From Gymnopus androsaceus JB14 (taxonomy: Eukaryota; Basidiomycota; Agaricomycetes; Agaricales; Omphalotaceae), in NCBI GenBank assembly GCA_009733575.1, contig ML770041.1, positions 1 through 23,433 on the forward strand: a stretch of 23,433 nucleotides of DNA, given 5' to 3'. Below the pieces are notes generated by a model. It worked only from the letters and a program-made list of their open reading frames with translations, searched no databases and was not told where the DNA came from. Every line of letters begins with the position of its first letter. Within the stretch, counting starts at the first letter, position 1. Positions 1-10,435 of this stretch are shown here, piece after piece. The translations under genes were made by a program, and so were the position numbers.

Positions 1-435
1 TGGATGAGATACCTTGCTCATTGTTCCTGACAATGACTACCCAATATTTCACTTTATGTATCTCTTCTATTAGGCTGGATATTCCTCATGTAGCACTACA
101 ATACTAACAAATCTTATTAAGATTGGCTCATCGACTGTGGGAACTTTTCTCGTTGTCAATAATGTTGATAACTAGCTCACGATCTGTTCATTAATATTCA
201 AAAATTTTTAGTGCACCATGATCCTGTAGGCTATAGCTCTCATATAAGCTATTCAGAGTGCCCAATACTTTTTTTTTTTTCCCATGAGCATGTATAGTAC
301 AGAGTAATAATATAAGACAGTTGATACGGTAGGATGATACAAATCGAATACAGAAAGACAATATAGAAATGCCTGAGAAGCACATCAGCGAGAATCAGGT
401 CAAGATAAACACAGTAACTCACAAAAGACCCGCCA
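1..435. other. Gene-free 3' flank
   Basis: I see no convincing coding exon here. The short open frames on the minus strand have no splice context and no recognisable protein content. The only notable element is a run of 12 T at 269-280. It would read as an A-run on the minus strand, downstream of the H4 pseudogene, but that copy keeps its introns, so the run is not evidence of retroposition. Confidence 0.5.
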
Positions 436-818
436 TCAAGCACCGAAACCATACAAGTTACGACCACTATCGCTTCAAAGCGTAGACCACATCAAGAGCT
501 GTGACAGTTTTCCTAGAAAAAGACTGGAATTCAGTTGAAGTAACAGCGAGCAACGTGGTTTCAAAACGTACCGATTAGCGTGCTCAGTGTGACGGAGTCT
601 CGCATAACAAAAATCTTCAGGACACCACGGGTTTCTTTGTAAATAAGACCAGAGATACGTTTGACTCCTCCACGTCTAGCCAGACGACGAATGGCAGGCT
701 TGGTGATACCTGAGAGAAGATATTAGCAATGGCAAACCAAGCTAAGTCGATACCAGTTACCTTGGATGTTGGCATGAAGAATTATACGATGACACTTAGC
801 ACCACCCTTTCCGAGTCC
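436..818 (-). pseudogene. Histone H4 pseudogene with intact introns
   Basis: Reading down the minus strand, exon pieces 818-761, 709-572 and 512-436 encode most of histone H4, from GLGKGGAK through [18 protein letters not shown] to the YGFG end. Both introns between these pieces (710-760 and 513-571) keep GT/AG borders and stay at the same codons as the reading frame requires. The copy is broken. The residues LEN after VLKIF are deleted in frame, and 4 bases are missing inside the SVTYTE codons, shifting the frame. A Gln codon has become TAG, followed by an extra base before GRNLYGFG. Several invariant residues are changed, for example KRHRKILRDN has become KCHRIILHAN. A degraded first exon may lie near 868-893, but I could not establish it. 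H4 normally packages DNA in the nucleosome core; this copy cannot make it. Confidence 0.95.
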
Positions 819-1571
819 CTGCAGTAGTGATTAGAAGTGGCGATAACGCCGGTTCTAGCTAAAACAACCCTGGGTCCTGGCCGAAATTCGCTGGCAGTGG
901 AATCGCGCATAGAGTGTTTACGGGAGCTTGGAGGGCGATGATTTGGAGTTGGGTTTCAATGGGGTAGGGGAGATATCTCGGCATTGGGGGCGATGCAAGG
1001 AGATTCGGTACAGGAGGAAGTGAGGGTTAGGTCTTAATGGGTCGGTTATACCTAAAGGGAAACGGGGTTAGATCATAGAGATAAAGGTGACAAAACAACA
1101 GAGCAAGTACCATCGCACAGGGAAATGAGGCGAGAACTGGTGAGAATCATGCATTCTTCCTTCAAGGACGCAGAAAGCAGGAGCTTGGTGATATGAAGGT
1201 CTGAGGTTGAGAGCCGTGTACATCCTTCTGTACGAGCAAGAGTTAGTTATAATAGCAATAGTATCAAACAGATTCGAACAAACAGAGGGAGAACGAAGAA
1301 ACGGAAAGGTTCCCAAGTCGAAAGGAAGAGAAACAAACACAGGAAGAAACGACGCTTACAGCAGTTCCTTCCCAGCCTTCCCAGCATGGGTCCGTCCCAC
1401 AACGCGAGCAGAAGATGGTACACCGTGGGGCTTTAAGAGCAAATTGGGATGACAGTAAAGGATGGGAACAAAACCACGAGAACACGAAAGCCAACAGAAT
1501 TTATTTGAGCGCTTATTATTGGCGCTTACAAAATTCATTCTCGTTCTGACTTCTCTGCCTTTCCAGCAGAC
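819..1571. other. Gene-free region upstream of the 1572 gene
   Basis: No gene is supported. The region holds whatever remains of the H4 first exon and promoter (minus strand, near 870-900) and the 5' flank of the plus-strand gene at 1572. Overlapping short open frames on both strands lack conserved protein content. No TATA-like or other defined element could be assigned. Confidence 0.4.
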
Positions 1572-3128
1572 ATGTCGGCTGATGTTATGGAAGGCGTCTC
1601 CCAACTTTCGATAGGGGGGGGTTCGGCCTTCAACACTGTCACTCCTCTCTCAGACGAAGAGACAAGCCAACTCTTCCCAGATAAAGTCGCTGGGTCTGGC
1701 GACGATGCTGCCTCTACCAACGATGCTGCTTCCGAAAGTTTCTCGCTTTACAGCACTCCTACTACGACCGGAGGACGATCTGCAACAACCTTCCCGACTG
1801 CCAAAAAGTGGCTTACTGCTTGGCTAAGAGCAGTAGACCTAGCCCGTTGCACAATCAGCCTGACGCCAATTGCCCCAACCAGGGCAAACCAAATGGCCCA
1901 TATCATGCTACCGCAGTCGGCCCCTACCAAGGCGGTAAGACAGCTTAGCTATATGATTGCATATCGTGATCCTCTTCCAGGTGAAACTGACCGCTCTGGT
2001 GTTCGCAATGCCGGTGAACGGAATGTGTATACATTCCCGCTTATTCTTCATGCCTAGTATGACAGTCTCCTACTCCATATACAACTGGCTGACCTCTCTC
2101 TGTGTTTAGTCCGTTCAGACATTCACTCACTAGTGGATATGCACCGGGTACTCTTTTTGCCATCAAAGAAGACCTTGAATATCATAACAAAGTATCTGTC
2201 TCGAGCTCATGTGCGAGGAGAATGGTCGAAACTTCGAAATGGATCGCTTGAAGGATTTGCGGATTTGGTGTGTTCATCCTCTAACCCCTGAGCGCAAGCT
2301 AACCTTTCACAGAAAGATGGTGTGATACATGAATACATGCTACTGTGCTCTCCTCATTTTAAAGATCAGCACGCCTTGAACTATGGGGAACTTGGCTTGT
2401 TTCCGCGTCCATATCACAACTTTCCTCTTATCAAAACCCATGTCACTCCTTTCGCCATCTTCTTCCATGCCCTGAGGGTTCTCGAGTGCCCGTTTTCTCC
2501 CACGAAAGTTGAGCTGAGCGTCTTTCGAAACGTCCGTTTGACCTGTGACCAGGATATGCTTCGGCATCTGTTGGAGTGTGCACTTTTGGGAATCGGAACA
2601 GGTGATCCAAAGGGTAGTCTACCAACGGAAAAAGTGGAGGTTATAACGGCCTTCATGGATGCTGTACAGGCTTGGGTCAGTCGATGTGCTGTAGCTGAAA
2701 ATATGCTCAATCATGCGCCGTCCCAAAGCTCGAAATCAAAATCGTCTCGAAGAGGATCAATTGGAGAGACCTCCCAACACTCCCATTCACGCTCGCCCAT
2801 CAATCAGCCATCTACACCTACTCGGAGTTCCCGGACTGCTAGCCATCCTTCTTCTTCTACACCTGCTGGTCAAGTTCGTGCAGGTTACATTGCTGCTCAA
2901 TCATTTGCTTGCGAAACATCTCCACCAGGAATAAATCCGCCTAATGCCACTATGCAGGTGCTGCATGGTGCACTCTCCTCATGTTCTGGCATAATTACCA
3001 GAGATGGCAAGCTTCATAGGATGAAGCCTTCTTTTAAATTCAATCACTGGTGGAAGTGGAGGAGGAGTAAAGACATGCATCTCATTCCCGCATCATCGTC
3101 TACAGCTCTCATGAAAAACTTGGAATGA
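1572..3128 (+). CDS. Hypothetical protein, 470 aa, four exons
   Basis: I do not recognise this protein. The exons are 1572-1934, 1981-2056, 2110-2267 and 2313-3128. Their total of 1413 nt is a multiple of three, and all three introns (46, 53 and 45 bp) have GT/AG ends. The N-terminal 75 residues are rich in Ser, Thr and Asp and look disordered. The middle, residues about 75-330, is a mixed hydrophobic region with several likely helices, including VTPFAIFFHALRVLECPF. From about 335 a Ser/Pro-rich basic stretch (SKSKSSRRGSIG) precedes a C-terminal WWKWRRSK patch. There is no signal peptide. The long first-frame reading that continues to 2057 is intron read-through: splicing at 1935 and 2057 gives the only frame that connects all exons. 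The gene ends toward the minisatellite and is convergent with the peptidase gene. Confidence 0.7.
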
Positions 3129-3664
3129 GGCATTATATAGGGCTTTTCTCTTTCTCGTATGCGATCATACTTCACTTAGTGGTAATACCTTTTTCTCAAT
3201 GTCTGTTTTGGACAATCAATGAACTTGTCCGACGCTCTCTAGTTGTCGCGTTGGACGTAAATTAGTTATTTAAGCCTTGACGTGCGGGCGCTTCAACCAA
3301 TCTCTCCTTCAAACCACCATCATCGTCCTCTTATTGACGCGCTAACAGAGTACCCTTGCGCTCATTGAACTCTTATCTGCTTTCTTTATTTCACGACAGT
3401 ATTGGGTGAAAGGATTAGGACTGTGGACTGTGGACCGTGGACCGTGGACCGTGGACTGTGGACCGTGGACCGTGGACCGTGGACTGTGGACCTTGGACCG
3501 TGGACCGTGGACCGTGGACTGTGGACCTTGGACCGTGGACCGTGGACCGTGGACCATCCAGCCACTTGTGACCTATCACGATATGTATTCACACTCAACT
3601 TTATACTGAATATGCAAAACTAGAATGAATGATATGAAAGGCGAAATTTAATACTGAAATTATT
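3129..3664. other. Convergent 3' intergenic region
   Basis: Lies between the 3' ends of the 470-aa gene and the Ulp1-type gene. It contains no coding exon and is dominated by the heptamer array at 3418-3555. The open frames of about 70 codons on both strands across the array are by-products of a 21-bp (3 x 7) coding period without stops. Confidence 0.7.
3418..3555. repeat. 7-bp minisatellite (GTGGACC/T), about 19 units
   Basis: From 3423 to 3555 there are exactly 19 uninterrupted heptamers of GTGGACC, with variants GTGGACT and TTGGACC, preceded by a partial unit at 3418. The variants follow a pattern. Units 1-4 and 5-8 are each T,C,C,C (two 28-bp blocks). Units 9-13 and 14-18 are each T,C,tt-C,C,C (two 35-bp blocks). 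The array therefore grew by duplication of higher-order blocks as well as single units. Confidence 0.97.
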
Positions 3665-6600
3665 CTATGTTTCTACGATTTCGAGAACTACTGCATGTGC
3701 TGTTTTCCAGAAAGGTTCTAGCTTTCGCACTTTTTTCTGTTTGTTATTGTCAAGATGGACTATAAATCCTGCCCAGCCTTTTCTTTGCGCTGCTGTGGTT
3801 AGTATAAATCCCAACTGGATAAATACAACCAGCTGAGCCTTCCTATCCTCGTTATAAATCCAATTTCTGCACATGACTGCCCACTCATCAATGCTAACAT
3901 TCGGCACCTCAAGACAGTCAGCAGCTAATTGAAGCGAATGATAAGCATTGTCCAAATTAGCATCCTTGCCCTGTTTACTGTATTCCATGGCCCATTCGTA
4001 TATCTTTTTGCATCTCTCCGGATGGGAAACAAGTGGCGAGAGTTCTCGTGGAAACTCCAGGCAGGCATGCTGTTCCTCTCGGAAATCAGTCTGTGGCTCC
4101 TCAGTCGGAATCAATCCAATAGGACTGCCAAGCGACTGCAAAGGTGATGATCGTGATGATTGTTCTGAGTTTTTGCTATCTTTCTGTTAAGAACTACCAT
4201 TATTGAATAGGCACACGAAAAATGTTACATAGCATACCTTCGATTCTTGCAATAACTTTGTTTTGCGAGCCATCTTGATTGGAGACGAATGACGTGATGA
4301 TGGTTTTGCTTTGCTGTTGACACGCGCCTTCCTAATCTTTTGCTTCTTTGAATGGCTTCGAAGATACTCATCCCAGCCAGAATTCGGAGTTGGTGATGAT
4401 ACTACAGAGTTTTCTGAACTCGGAGACGTTCTTTTGCGATGGAAAGCAGCTTCCTCAAACAGAGGTGCACCACCAGATTCATCACGAAGGGTACGCTCTA
4501 TGTTCTTGCCAGGAGTTTCAATAGGAACTGGCGAAAGACAATCAGGGAAAGGGGGATGAACTGGACCTATTGTAGCGAAGCGTTTGGTGGGCGTGAAAAA
4601 AGGAGGGCTGCCCTGGTTTGACTCGTTGTTGCCAGGAGTTTGAATGGGAGTCCATGAAGGGGAAGCAGGATTAACTGAGCCCATTCGAGCAACTCGATTG
4701 GTGGATGTGAAAGAAGAACGACTGCGCTGGATCGACTGCAAGTCCGTAGTGAACATATCATCGCTTCCGGATTCAGGTGAGCTTTTTGGCCAATCAGATA
4801 TTGACTTTGAGCGTGAATCTAGTGGTGAGGACGTTTCTAGGAAGCTGTTCGTTTCGGCCGTCTGGTGATTGCTATTGCCATTGACAAATAAAATAGGCCT
4901 TTCAGTCGATTCCCCGACTATCGTTTCTGTCGCTTGAATTCAGTTTTGCAAAGTGTTATTCATAAAAGTATATTACCTTCATCAATGTTGATAATTTCTT
5001 TACCAGCTTTCCCAGCAGAAAGGTGCTCGAGCTTGGTATCTAGAACAAACTAAGTTAAAACGAATTGTTCAATATCGTAATGCTCACCAATAATTTGTAA
5101 TCTATCAAGGCATCCTGATTCCGAGAAGTTACTATTGGGTCCTATCGATTACAGCCCAACATTCAAGACTATCAATTATGTACTGTCAAAATGGACTTTC
5201 AATTAAGACTAACCACGGCGTAGCGTTTGATTACCAATCTCCCATACCATCTCCTGACGAAGATAAGGAATATCGTTTTGCGTAAAAGGAAACGACTTGT
5301 CTCCACGCGAGAGCGATTCAAGAGATTTACAGACAAAGATCCCACAATCGTAGCAATTCATTTGCCTTGGAATATCCTAAGCACATGGCATTAGATATAA
5401 GGAGTGTAAATAAGACTTGATTCTTATGTACACACCGTTGAAGTTATGTCCTGCCAGCCGTCCCAGTTAAATTCTCCCCCATTCTTTTTATCCTTGTGAT
5501 CTTCGTTGAGATATCGCCTGATAATCTGGCATTCTGAATTAGATTAAACTTCATCAATATAATAGAAATACAACCTTGAATACTTGGGGCCTAGACGTAT
5601 GAAGACTATCGTATGATATAATGGTTTGTGCATCAAAGTTGATTGCGACAGCCGTCCAATGCGTATTGTTGTGGTTAATTGGAATCAACACTAAATTCTT
5701 CGCAAACAAGTCAAACTAAAATTGGAATTAGAATCAAATATGTCGCATCCAGTTGTTCACTTGCCTTCTTCGACCATCCCATCAAGTTCCCCTTACGATA
5801 ACCCTCGTTCTTTAACTTTGGGTATAGAAAAGATTGAAAGCAATGGACATTGGGTAGGGACGATCCATGTTCCTTCGATCGAGCATTGAGCATTTCCATA
5901 TAAAAATTGATTAGCTCATCGTTTATCCATTCCCCCTCTTTCAGCCTCTGCAAACTCTCTGCATTTACTACCACCTTGGAAAATACGGATTCAAATGTAT
6001 TGTCCTGCAAAAATTGGTCGACCTGCATTAACTCGTCTGCGGAGAGTCGCCCAGATAGTTCATGCTGAGGAGCTATATATGGAATGGACGTGAATTTCCA
6101 AGCAACCATTTCAGGAGTCCAAGTGCGTACGGTTGAAAAACGAAGTGATCATCAACGCTCGAGTATCCTCGATTGCAGCTAGTTCAGTCTTCGAGAATCG
6201 GCTGCGCTTCTCTAGATCAATGTCCGCGTCGTTGTCGAATACAGAATTAAGTGTGCCTGAGTACAAAATGTGAAGTTAGTGCGATGCCAGTAAATTTTGT
6301 CAACTTGACCCACTGTGATAAGTGTCAAGACGTTGCTCATGGCTCCCCTGACCTGCTTCATTTCCCCATTGCCATTCCTCAAAATATGTCGATATTGTCT
6401 CCTCTATTGCAAGTTCCGCCTTTGCAGCTGCTTCATCTGAGTATTGCTTCATTCGCTCTCGAAACTCCTCCGGCAACTCATCCCAGATGAATCTCAATGC
6501 GTTTCCGCGATTATTGACAAAGCGACCATAGAGACCATCATCTGACAATGCATTGGTGGGATTGAATCTTGGAGGCAGGTTCAACCGTAGCAAGAAATCC

Positions 6601-6754
6601 GTAGGATGAGGTTCTGCGCGCTCTCCATCTTGACTACTTGATCTTTGGCGTCTACGATCAAATGTATTAAATACATAGTAGCATTGAGTTGAATTGATAG
6701 TCTCCTGTACCTTGTTGTGCTAGATTTACTGTCTTTTGTCGCACTGGCAGACAT
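3665..6754 (-). CDS. Ulp1/SENP-type SUMO peptidase (family C48), 846 aa
   Basis: Cysteine peptidase expected to mature SUMO or remove it from proteins. Exons on the minus strand: 6754-6711, 6651-6314, 6256-6131, 6072-5765, 5715-5575, 5525-5436, 5376-5214, 5141-5088, 5039-4977, 4932-4238 and 4183-3665. They total 2541 nt and stay in frame throughout. The C48 domain spans about residues 180-405. It begins with the substrate-groove motif EGEWINDELINFYMEML, followed by catalytic His291 (NTHWTAV), Asp308 (ISYDSLH), oxyanion Gln354 and nucleophile Cys360 (QMNCYDCGIFVC). Residues 405-846 form a long tail: a Ser/Pro-rich region with a duplicated block (about 517-545 and 555-586, consensus FTxTxR.A..G.V.P), a basic stretch that may be a nuclear localisation signal, and a helical C-terminal part of unknown role. 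The start Met at 6754 opens a Ser/Lys-rich leader. The intron at 5716-5764 has a GC donor. The gene is divergent from the ATP-grasp-like gene. Confidence 0.93.
5716..5764 (-). other. GC-AG intron in the Ulp1-type gene
   Basis: The exon ends WSKK and the intron begins AG|GCAAGTG, a classic GC donor with strong flanking consensus, and ends TTTTAG. Using the nearby GT five bases downstream would run into a stop at once. The GC site restores the frame into FDLFAKNLVLIPINH, the beta strand that leads to the catalytic His. Confidence 0.85.
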
Positions 6755-6960
6755 GACCAAGATAGAAGTTGGGAGAGAACGATGAAATTCAGATAGGCGC
6801 CGTGCACACGTTAAATCCAGAAACCCTAATAAAATCTTAAACTTGCATTCCATGTCATCATCTACAGTCAATGATCCCAGCTCAACAAACACCACTGCTC
6901 CTGAAACTACTATTGTTCTAGTACCACCTACGGATCCTGGGTGGAAAAATATACGGCTGA
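6755..6960. promoter_or_regulatory. Shared bidirectional promoter region
   Basis: About 206 bp separate the start codons of the two divergent genes, so their promoters must share this stretch. I see no sharp TATA box. An upstream ATG at 6852 opens a Ser/Thr-rich frame. It could be an alternative start joined by a splice from about 6920 to 7004, which would also keep frame, but the donor there is weak. Confidence 0.5.
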
Positions 6961-9627
6961 ATGTCTTTAGAGTTTGTTCGCACTCCTGTCCGCATGCACC
7001 ACCAGCTCCTGGACATACAGAATTTATACCCAACTGTTACGCGTGGCCTCGTAACACAGGAACTCGCACCAACGACCATCATCGACGATCTCGCGGACAT
7101 GTTTACTGTCGCGCTCCTTGTCCTCAGTTTGGGAAGGCCGACCGAGACATTACACCGGTAAAGGCGACTTTTGAACAAAGTGTTCGAGCTACTATTCTTT
7201 ATTCAAAAAACAGAGGAAACCCCAACTTCAATAAAAAGGAGCGAGATTGGATCAAGGAAGTTGAAAACGGGAATGTATTTGGTGTTGAATTCATGCGTTT
7301 ATGGAATGCTGCACCTAGTCTTCCCAATCTCCGACCTTCTTATTTCACGGATGGGGCTATCGGATCAGCTATCAGTGGGTCCTGGAATCCGAACTACATG
7401 CAGTATGAGGATCTACCAACACACTTAAATGCACACGTGCGTCCATTCGACGAGGCTGCTGCAAAGGAAGGTCGTCCAGCCATGTCTGGCGCTTCTGTTC
7501 CTGGTACAGCTTCAATCGTACTTGGAGCTCATCTTTTACCCACTCCAGCGGCTCAGCTCCCCGTCTCCAATATTCAAGTTCCTGACGCCTCCTTGCTATT
7601 ACAACCCCCAGCCCCCGATGATGATCCAAAAAACTCTCCTTCGCCATCTGGAGATGTCACCTCTGCAGAAACTTATATTCCCCAGGCCCCACCTAATGCT
7701 TTGCCAGCACCCACTCTCGCCTCGACTTCTAAAGAGATTGCTGCAGGAGTTGCTAATAGTAGTCCGGCGAGCTTTGATGATAATGCTCTTGGTTCTGGAA
7801 CGGGTGCATCCGAGACCTCGCCTGCTCCAAGTATGGATATTTCCACTGCTCTATTGGCGAGGCTTGGAAATAATTCTCTTGGTTCTGGAACAGGTGCATC
7901 CGAGACCTCGCCTGCTCCAAGTATCGTCTCATCGTCGGATATTTCCGCTGCTCTACCTGATCAATGGGCGAGTATTGATAACAATGGCCTGAGTTCTGGA
8001 ATGGGTGCATCCGAGAACTCGTCTGCTCCCAGTGTTGTCTCTTTGTCAGATGGTTCCGCTGCTCTATCTGATCTATGGATGGCTAGTATTGGCGGGAAAT
8101 TGCCAGGTTGGACAGAAGGACGCCTGGGTTTATACTCTAGGCAAGGAAAAAAGACCATTGCCCCACTTGAGCGTATAGCTTTTATTCCTTATTCTTTTTT
8201 TTCGGCCTCTCAACCCATAACGAATGTCGAGCAGGCCGAGCATCAGGTTTCGGATAGTTTCTATTGGGTGAAAATGCCATTTAATATGGCTTCTCCGCGT
8301 CGCCGCGACTTCGTCAGACTTGTCCAAGAGGCACCTGGCATGAATCACTTCATTTGGTGGGACCTATCCAATGGATTTCGACGTGCAACTGGCTACATGT
8401 GGGAATGGGTAGGTCACTTCATAGCTCTCTGTACGCATCTTGATGAATACTAAATGCACGCATAGGTGGTTGTTGCATTGTTATTCTGGGAACGAAGCAC
8501 TGATGTCGTATTTATGTCTGAAAAGCAACTCCTGGACGTTCTCAATAAGCGGCAGGAGAGTCCACAGTGGGAAACCATTAGACAATGTCAACTAGTTTTG
8601 GGCAAATTGGATGGTTATCCTCGCTCGTAGGTTATCAACTTGGGTGCTAGTTTGGTACTAAACCGCCAATATAGATTGAAGTATTATTTTTACACCACGA
8701 GTCAGTTGCGGGCTGTTGAGACACTTGGCTCACTTGGCGTCAAGTTCTGGCCGCACCCTCTAGCTGTGGTTTTTGCTGCTCGCAAGAGATCCATTCTAGC
8801 TGCATTGGCTCCCGCAATTGAAAAGGCGGGTGGATTTTCGGAAAGGCCCATCACAGTTCAAACTCTTGCACATGGTCTTCAATTGCTGAACTCCGATTTT
8901 GTTATCAAAAAAGAGTTTAGCAATGAGTCTGAACATGTGTACAAGTCTAATTCGACTGATACCTGTAATCGATTCAGGAAAGACTTTGCACAAGATGCTG
9001 GTCGAAGTATTTTCTTTGCTCTCAAGTTTAATCGAGATCTTTTGGAACTAGGAGAGGTTCGAGTATTCTTTACTTATGGAGTCGTTTCGTATATGGTGCA
9101 TTCTTGTCCATATCCCTTGGAGAACTCAGATGAACATACTCGTCCAATCACTGAGTGGACAGGGACCTCTTCCTATCCTTGCCATGGTTTTCTTCGGCCA
9201 TTGGGTGCACTTGCGTATGTACTTCTAATCCAGAATCTAGACTACTAAATCCTAACGCATGTTTCTGCCTAGTTCTACATCTGACTTGCTATCCGAGTTT
9301 CCTCTGGCTTGGTTTGATCGTAATTCGCCTTTAGACTTCACAGGTACTAGAGAGCTTCTAGCATTTCTAGTACCTGTTTACTATCACCTTATCGAACAAG
9401 AGCATATTGTGCTCTCTGGACTCAAAACTTCTCCTGGCGTATGCAGTAATCGTGTGCTTTGCCGTATAGACGTGGGGCTTGTCTGGGATGAAGAAGCATG
9501 CAAATATCGTTATACCATTAACGAAGTTCAGGAGGGTCGCTGTGGATTATTTCAAAGAGATCCAGGTCGTATGACAGTACAATCAGCCTTTGTAGCCGCA
9601 ATTGAGCATGGCGCTCTGCAAGGATAA
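6961..9627 (+). CDS. ATP-grasp-like protein with repeat linker, 815 aa
   Basis: Exons 6961-7157, 7214-8408, 8466-8626, 8675-9214 and 9273-9627 total 2448 nt and stay in frame with GT/AG introns. No named family is recognised for the N-terminal 190 residues. Residues about 195-450 are a low-complexity Pro/Ser/Ala linker with three tandem repeats. The C-terminal half has the order of elements seen in ATP-grasp enzymes, which ligate a carboxylate to an amine or thiol using ATP. There is a pre-domain ending GVKFWPHPLAVVFAARKRS, then a strand with nucleotide-binding-type lysines (DFVIKKEFS, Lys596/597), then LGEVRVFF (Glu645, Arg647), and finally CRIDVGLVWD (Asp764) with TINEVQ (Asn781, Glu782), which fit the metal-binding positions. 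The fold call rests on motif order only. A 51-bp in-frame GT...AG stretch near 9000-9051 was kept as exon because it supplies the LGEVR segment. The substrate is unknown. Confidence 0.8.
7780..8093 (+). repeat. Three in-frame tandem repeats in the linker
   Basis: Three copies of a block containing the consensus LGSGTGASETSPAPS start near 7785, 7872 and 7986. Copies 1 and 2 are nearly identical at the DNA level. Copy 3 has diverged (LSSGMGASENSSAPS), and copies 2 and 3 share an extra following segment (SSSDISAALPDQWASI-like). The repeats lengthen the disordered linker of the ATP-grasp-like protein and look like recent slippage or duplication. Confidence 0.9.
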
Positions 9628-10435
9628 TTATTCACTAGATACCAGATTTGTTTTTCGCTAAGTGTTGAATCGATTCTTGTTCGCTCCTAGGTATCCTCTC
9701 CCGAGTGCTAGAGTAGAACCGCAAGGCATGCCCCAGTGAATAGGCTTGCAGGTGTAGCTCTAAACGTCCATGAACGTTGAATGCTGAATGGAAATAACGC
9801 TTTTAGAAATGTAAAGAACGGACTAACGTGGTCACTCACTGGCCAATAAAAGATGGGCATCGAATGTCAGGCTTCTAGGAGCCAAACGTTCCTGCCAGAA
9901 CAATGTTCGATGACAGAGAAATTTGAGACTTTAAGCGTGTAGGAGTAGTGGATGGTTGTGGCATCGTGGCGTCATGTCCGCGGATGATCTGGAGTTGAAA
10001 TGTTATTAGTTTAGATAAAATGAAAGCATGAATTGACGTACCAGCTTAAAGATGCACAGAGGTGGTTGCACTGCTTAAAATTTCTGCCGTTCCAGTAGTT
10101 GATGCGTATATAGACATATGAATCGTCGTAGATTCCCCCCCGTTGGCCACGGTTGTAGTGATTTGAATAGCCGTAAAAAGCTGATGCGAGGCCGATATTG
10201 CGGTCGCATTCAGGTCAGCCATAATTGTACTTTGAGCGGCAGAGATAAGCATCGTCAATTTAGACGCAGAGCTCGAACGAGACGTACTGGTAGCAGAGGT
10301 AGATGTGCACGCACTGATGCGAAGAGGATGAAGCAGAAGGAAGCCTTGTTGGACGTCAAGTTGAACATATTCTTGGCTTGTTTGTAATGGAATCGGAAGA
10401 ACATGAGTCAATGACGGTTGTTGTAGCAGCAACTG
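9628..10435. other. Gene-poor stretch, possible decayed minus-strand exons
   Basis: No intact gene is supported. On the minus strand a Ser/Thr/Ala-rich open frame runs from 10459 to 10046, and a clean intron signal (GTACGT...CTAAC...CAG) lies at about 9990-10040. However, no frame joins the two sides without a stop. This could be the end of a decayed gene fused to the carboxylase fragment, or chance. Confidence 0.35.

Noticed and set aside
2011..2109. A 99-bp intron joining residues GVRNAG to the third exon of the 470-aa gene
   Set aside because: Two better introns (1935-1980 with donor GTAAGA, and 2057-2109 with donor GTATGA) give a continuous frame and usual sizes.
3342..3623. Open frames of about 70 codons on both strands across the heptamer array
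   Set aside because: They exist only because a 7-bp repeat without stops reads as an endless 7-residue repeat in every frame. There is no start context or non-repeat coding content.
6852..6960. ATG at 6852 as the start of the ATP-grasp-like gene in the long unspliced frame
   Set aside because: Read straight through, that frame gives an unlikely Cys/His/Arg-rich segment and needs the intron at 7158-7213 to be coding. The frame from 6961 with that intron removed is far more protein-like. A spliced start at 6852 is kept only as an alternative.
6581..7033. Minus-strand 150-codon frame upstream of the Ulp1-type gene as an extra N-terminal exon
   Set aside because: Splicing at 6710/6652 gives a short Met-starting first exon that joins in frame. 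The longer frame would read through the intron and run into the divergent gene.
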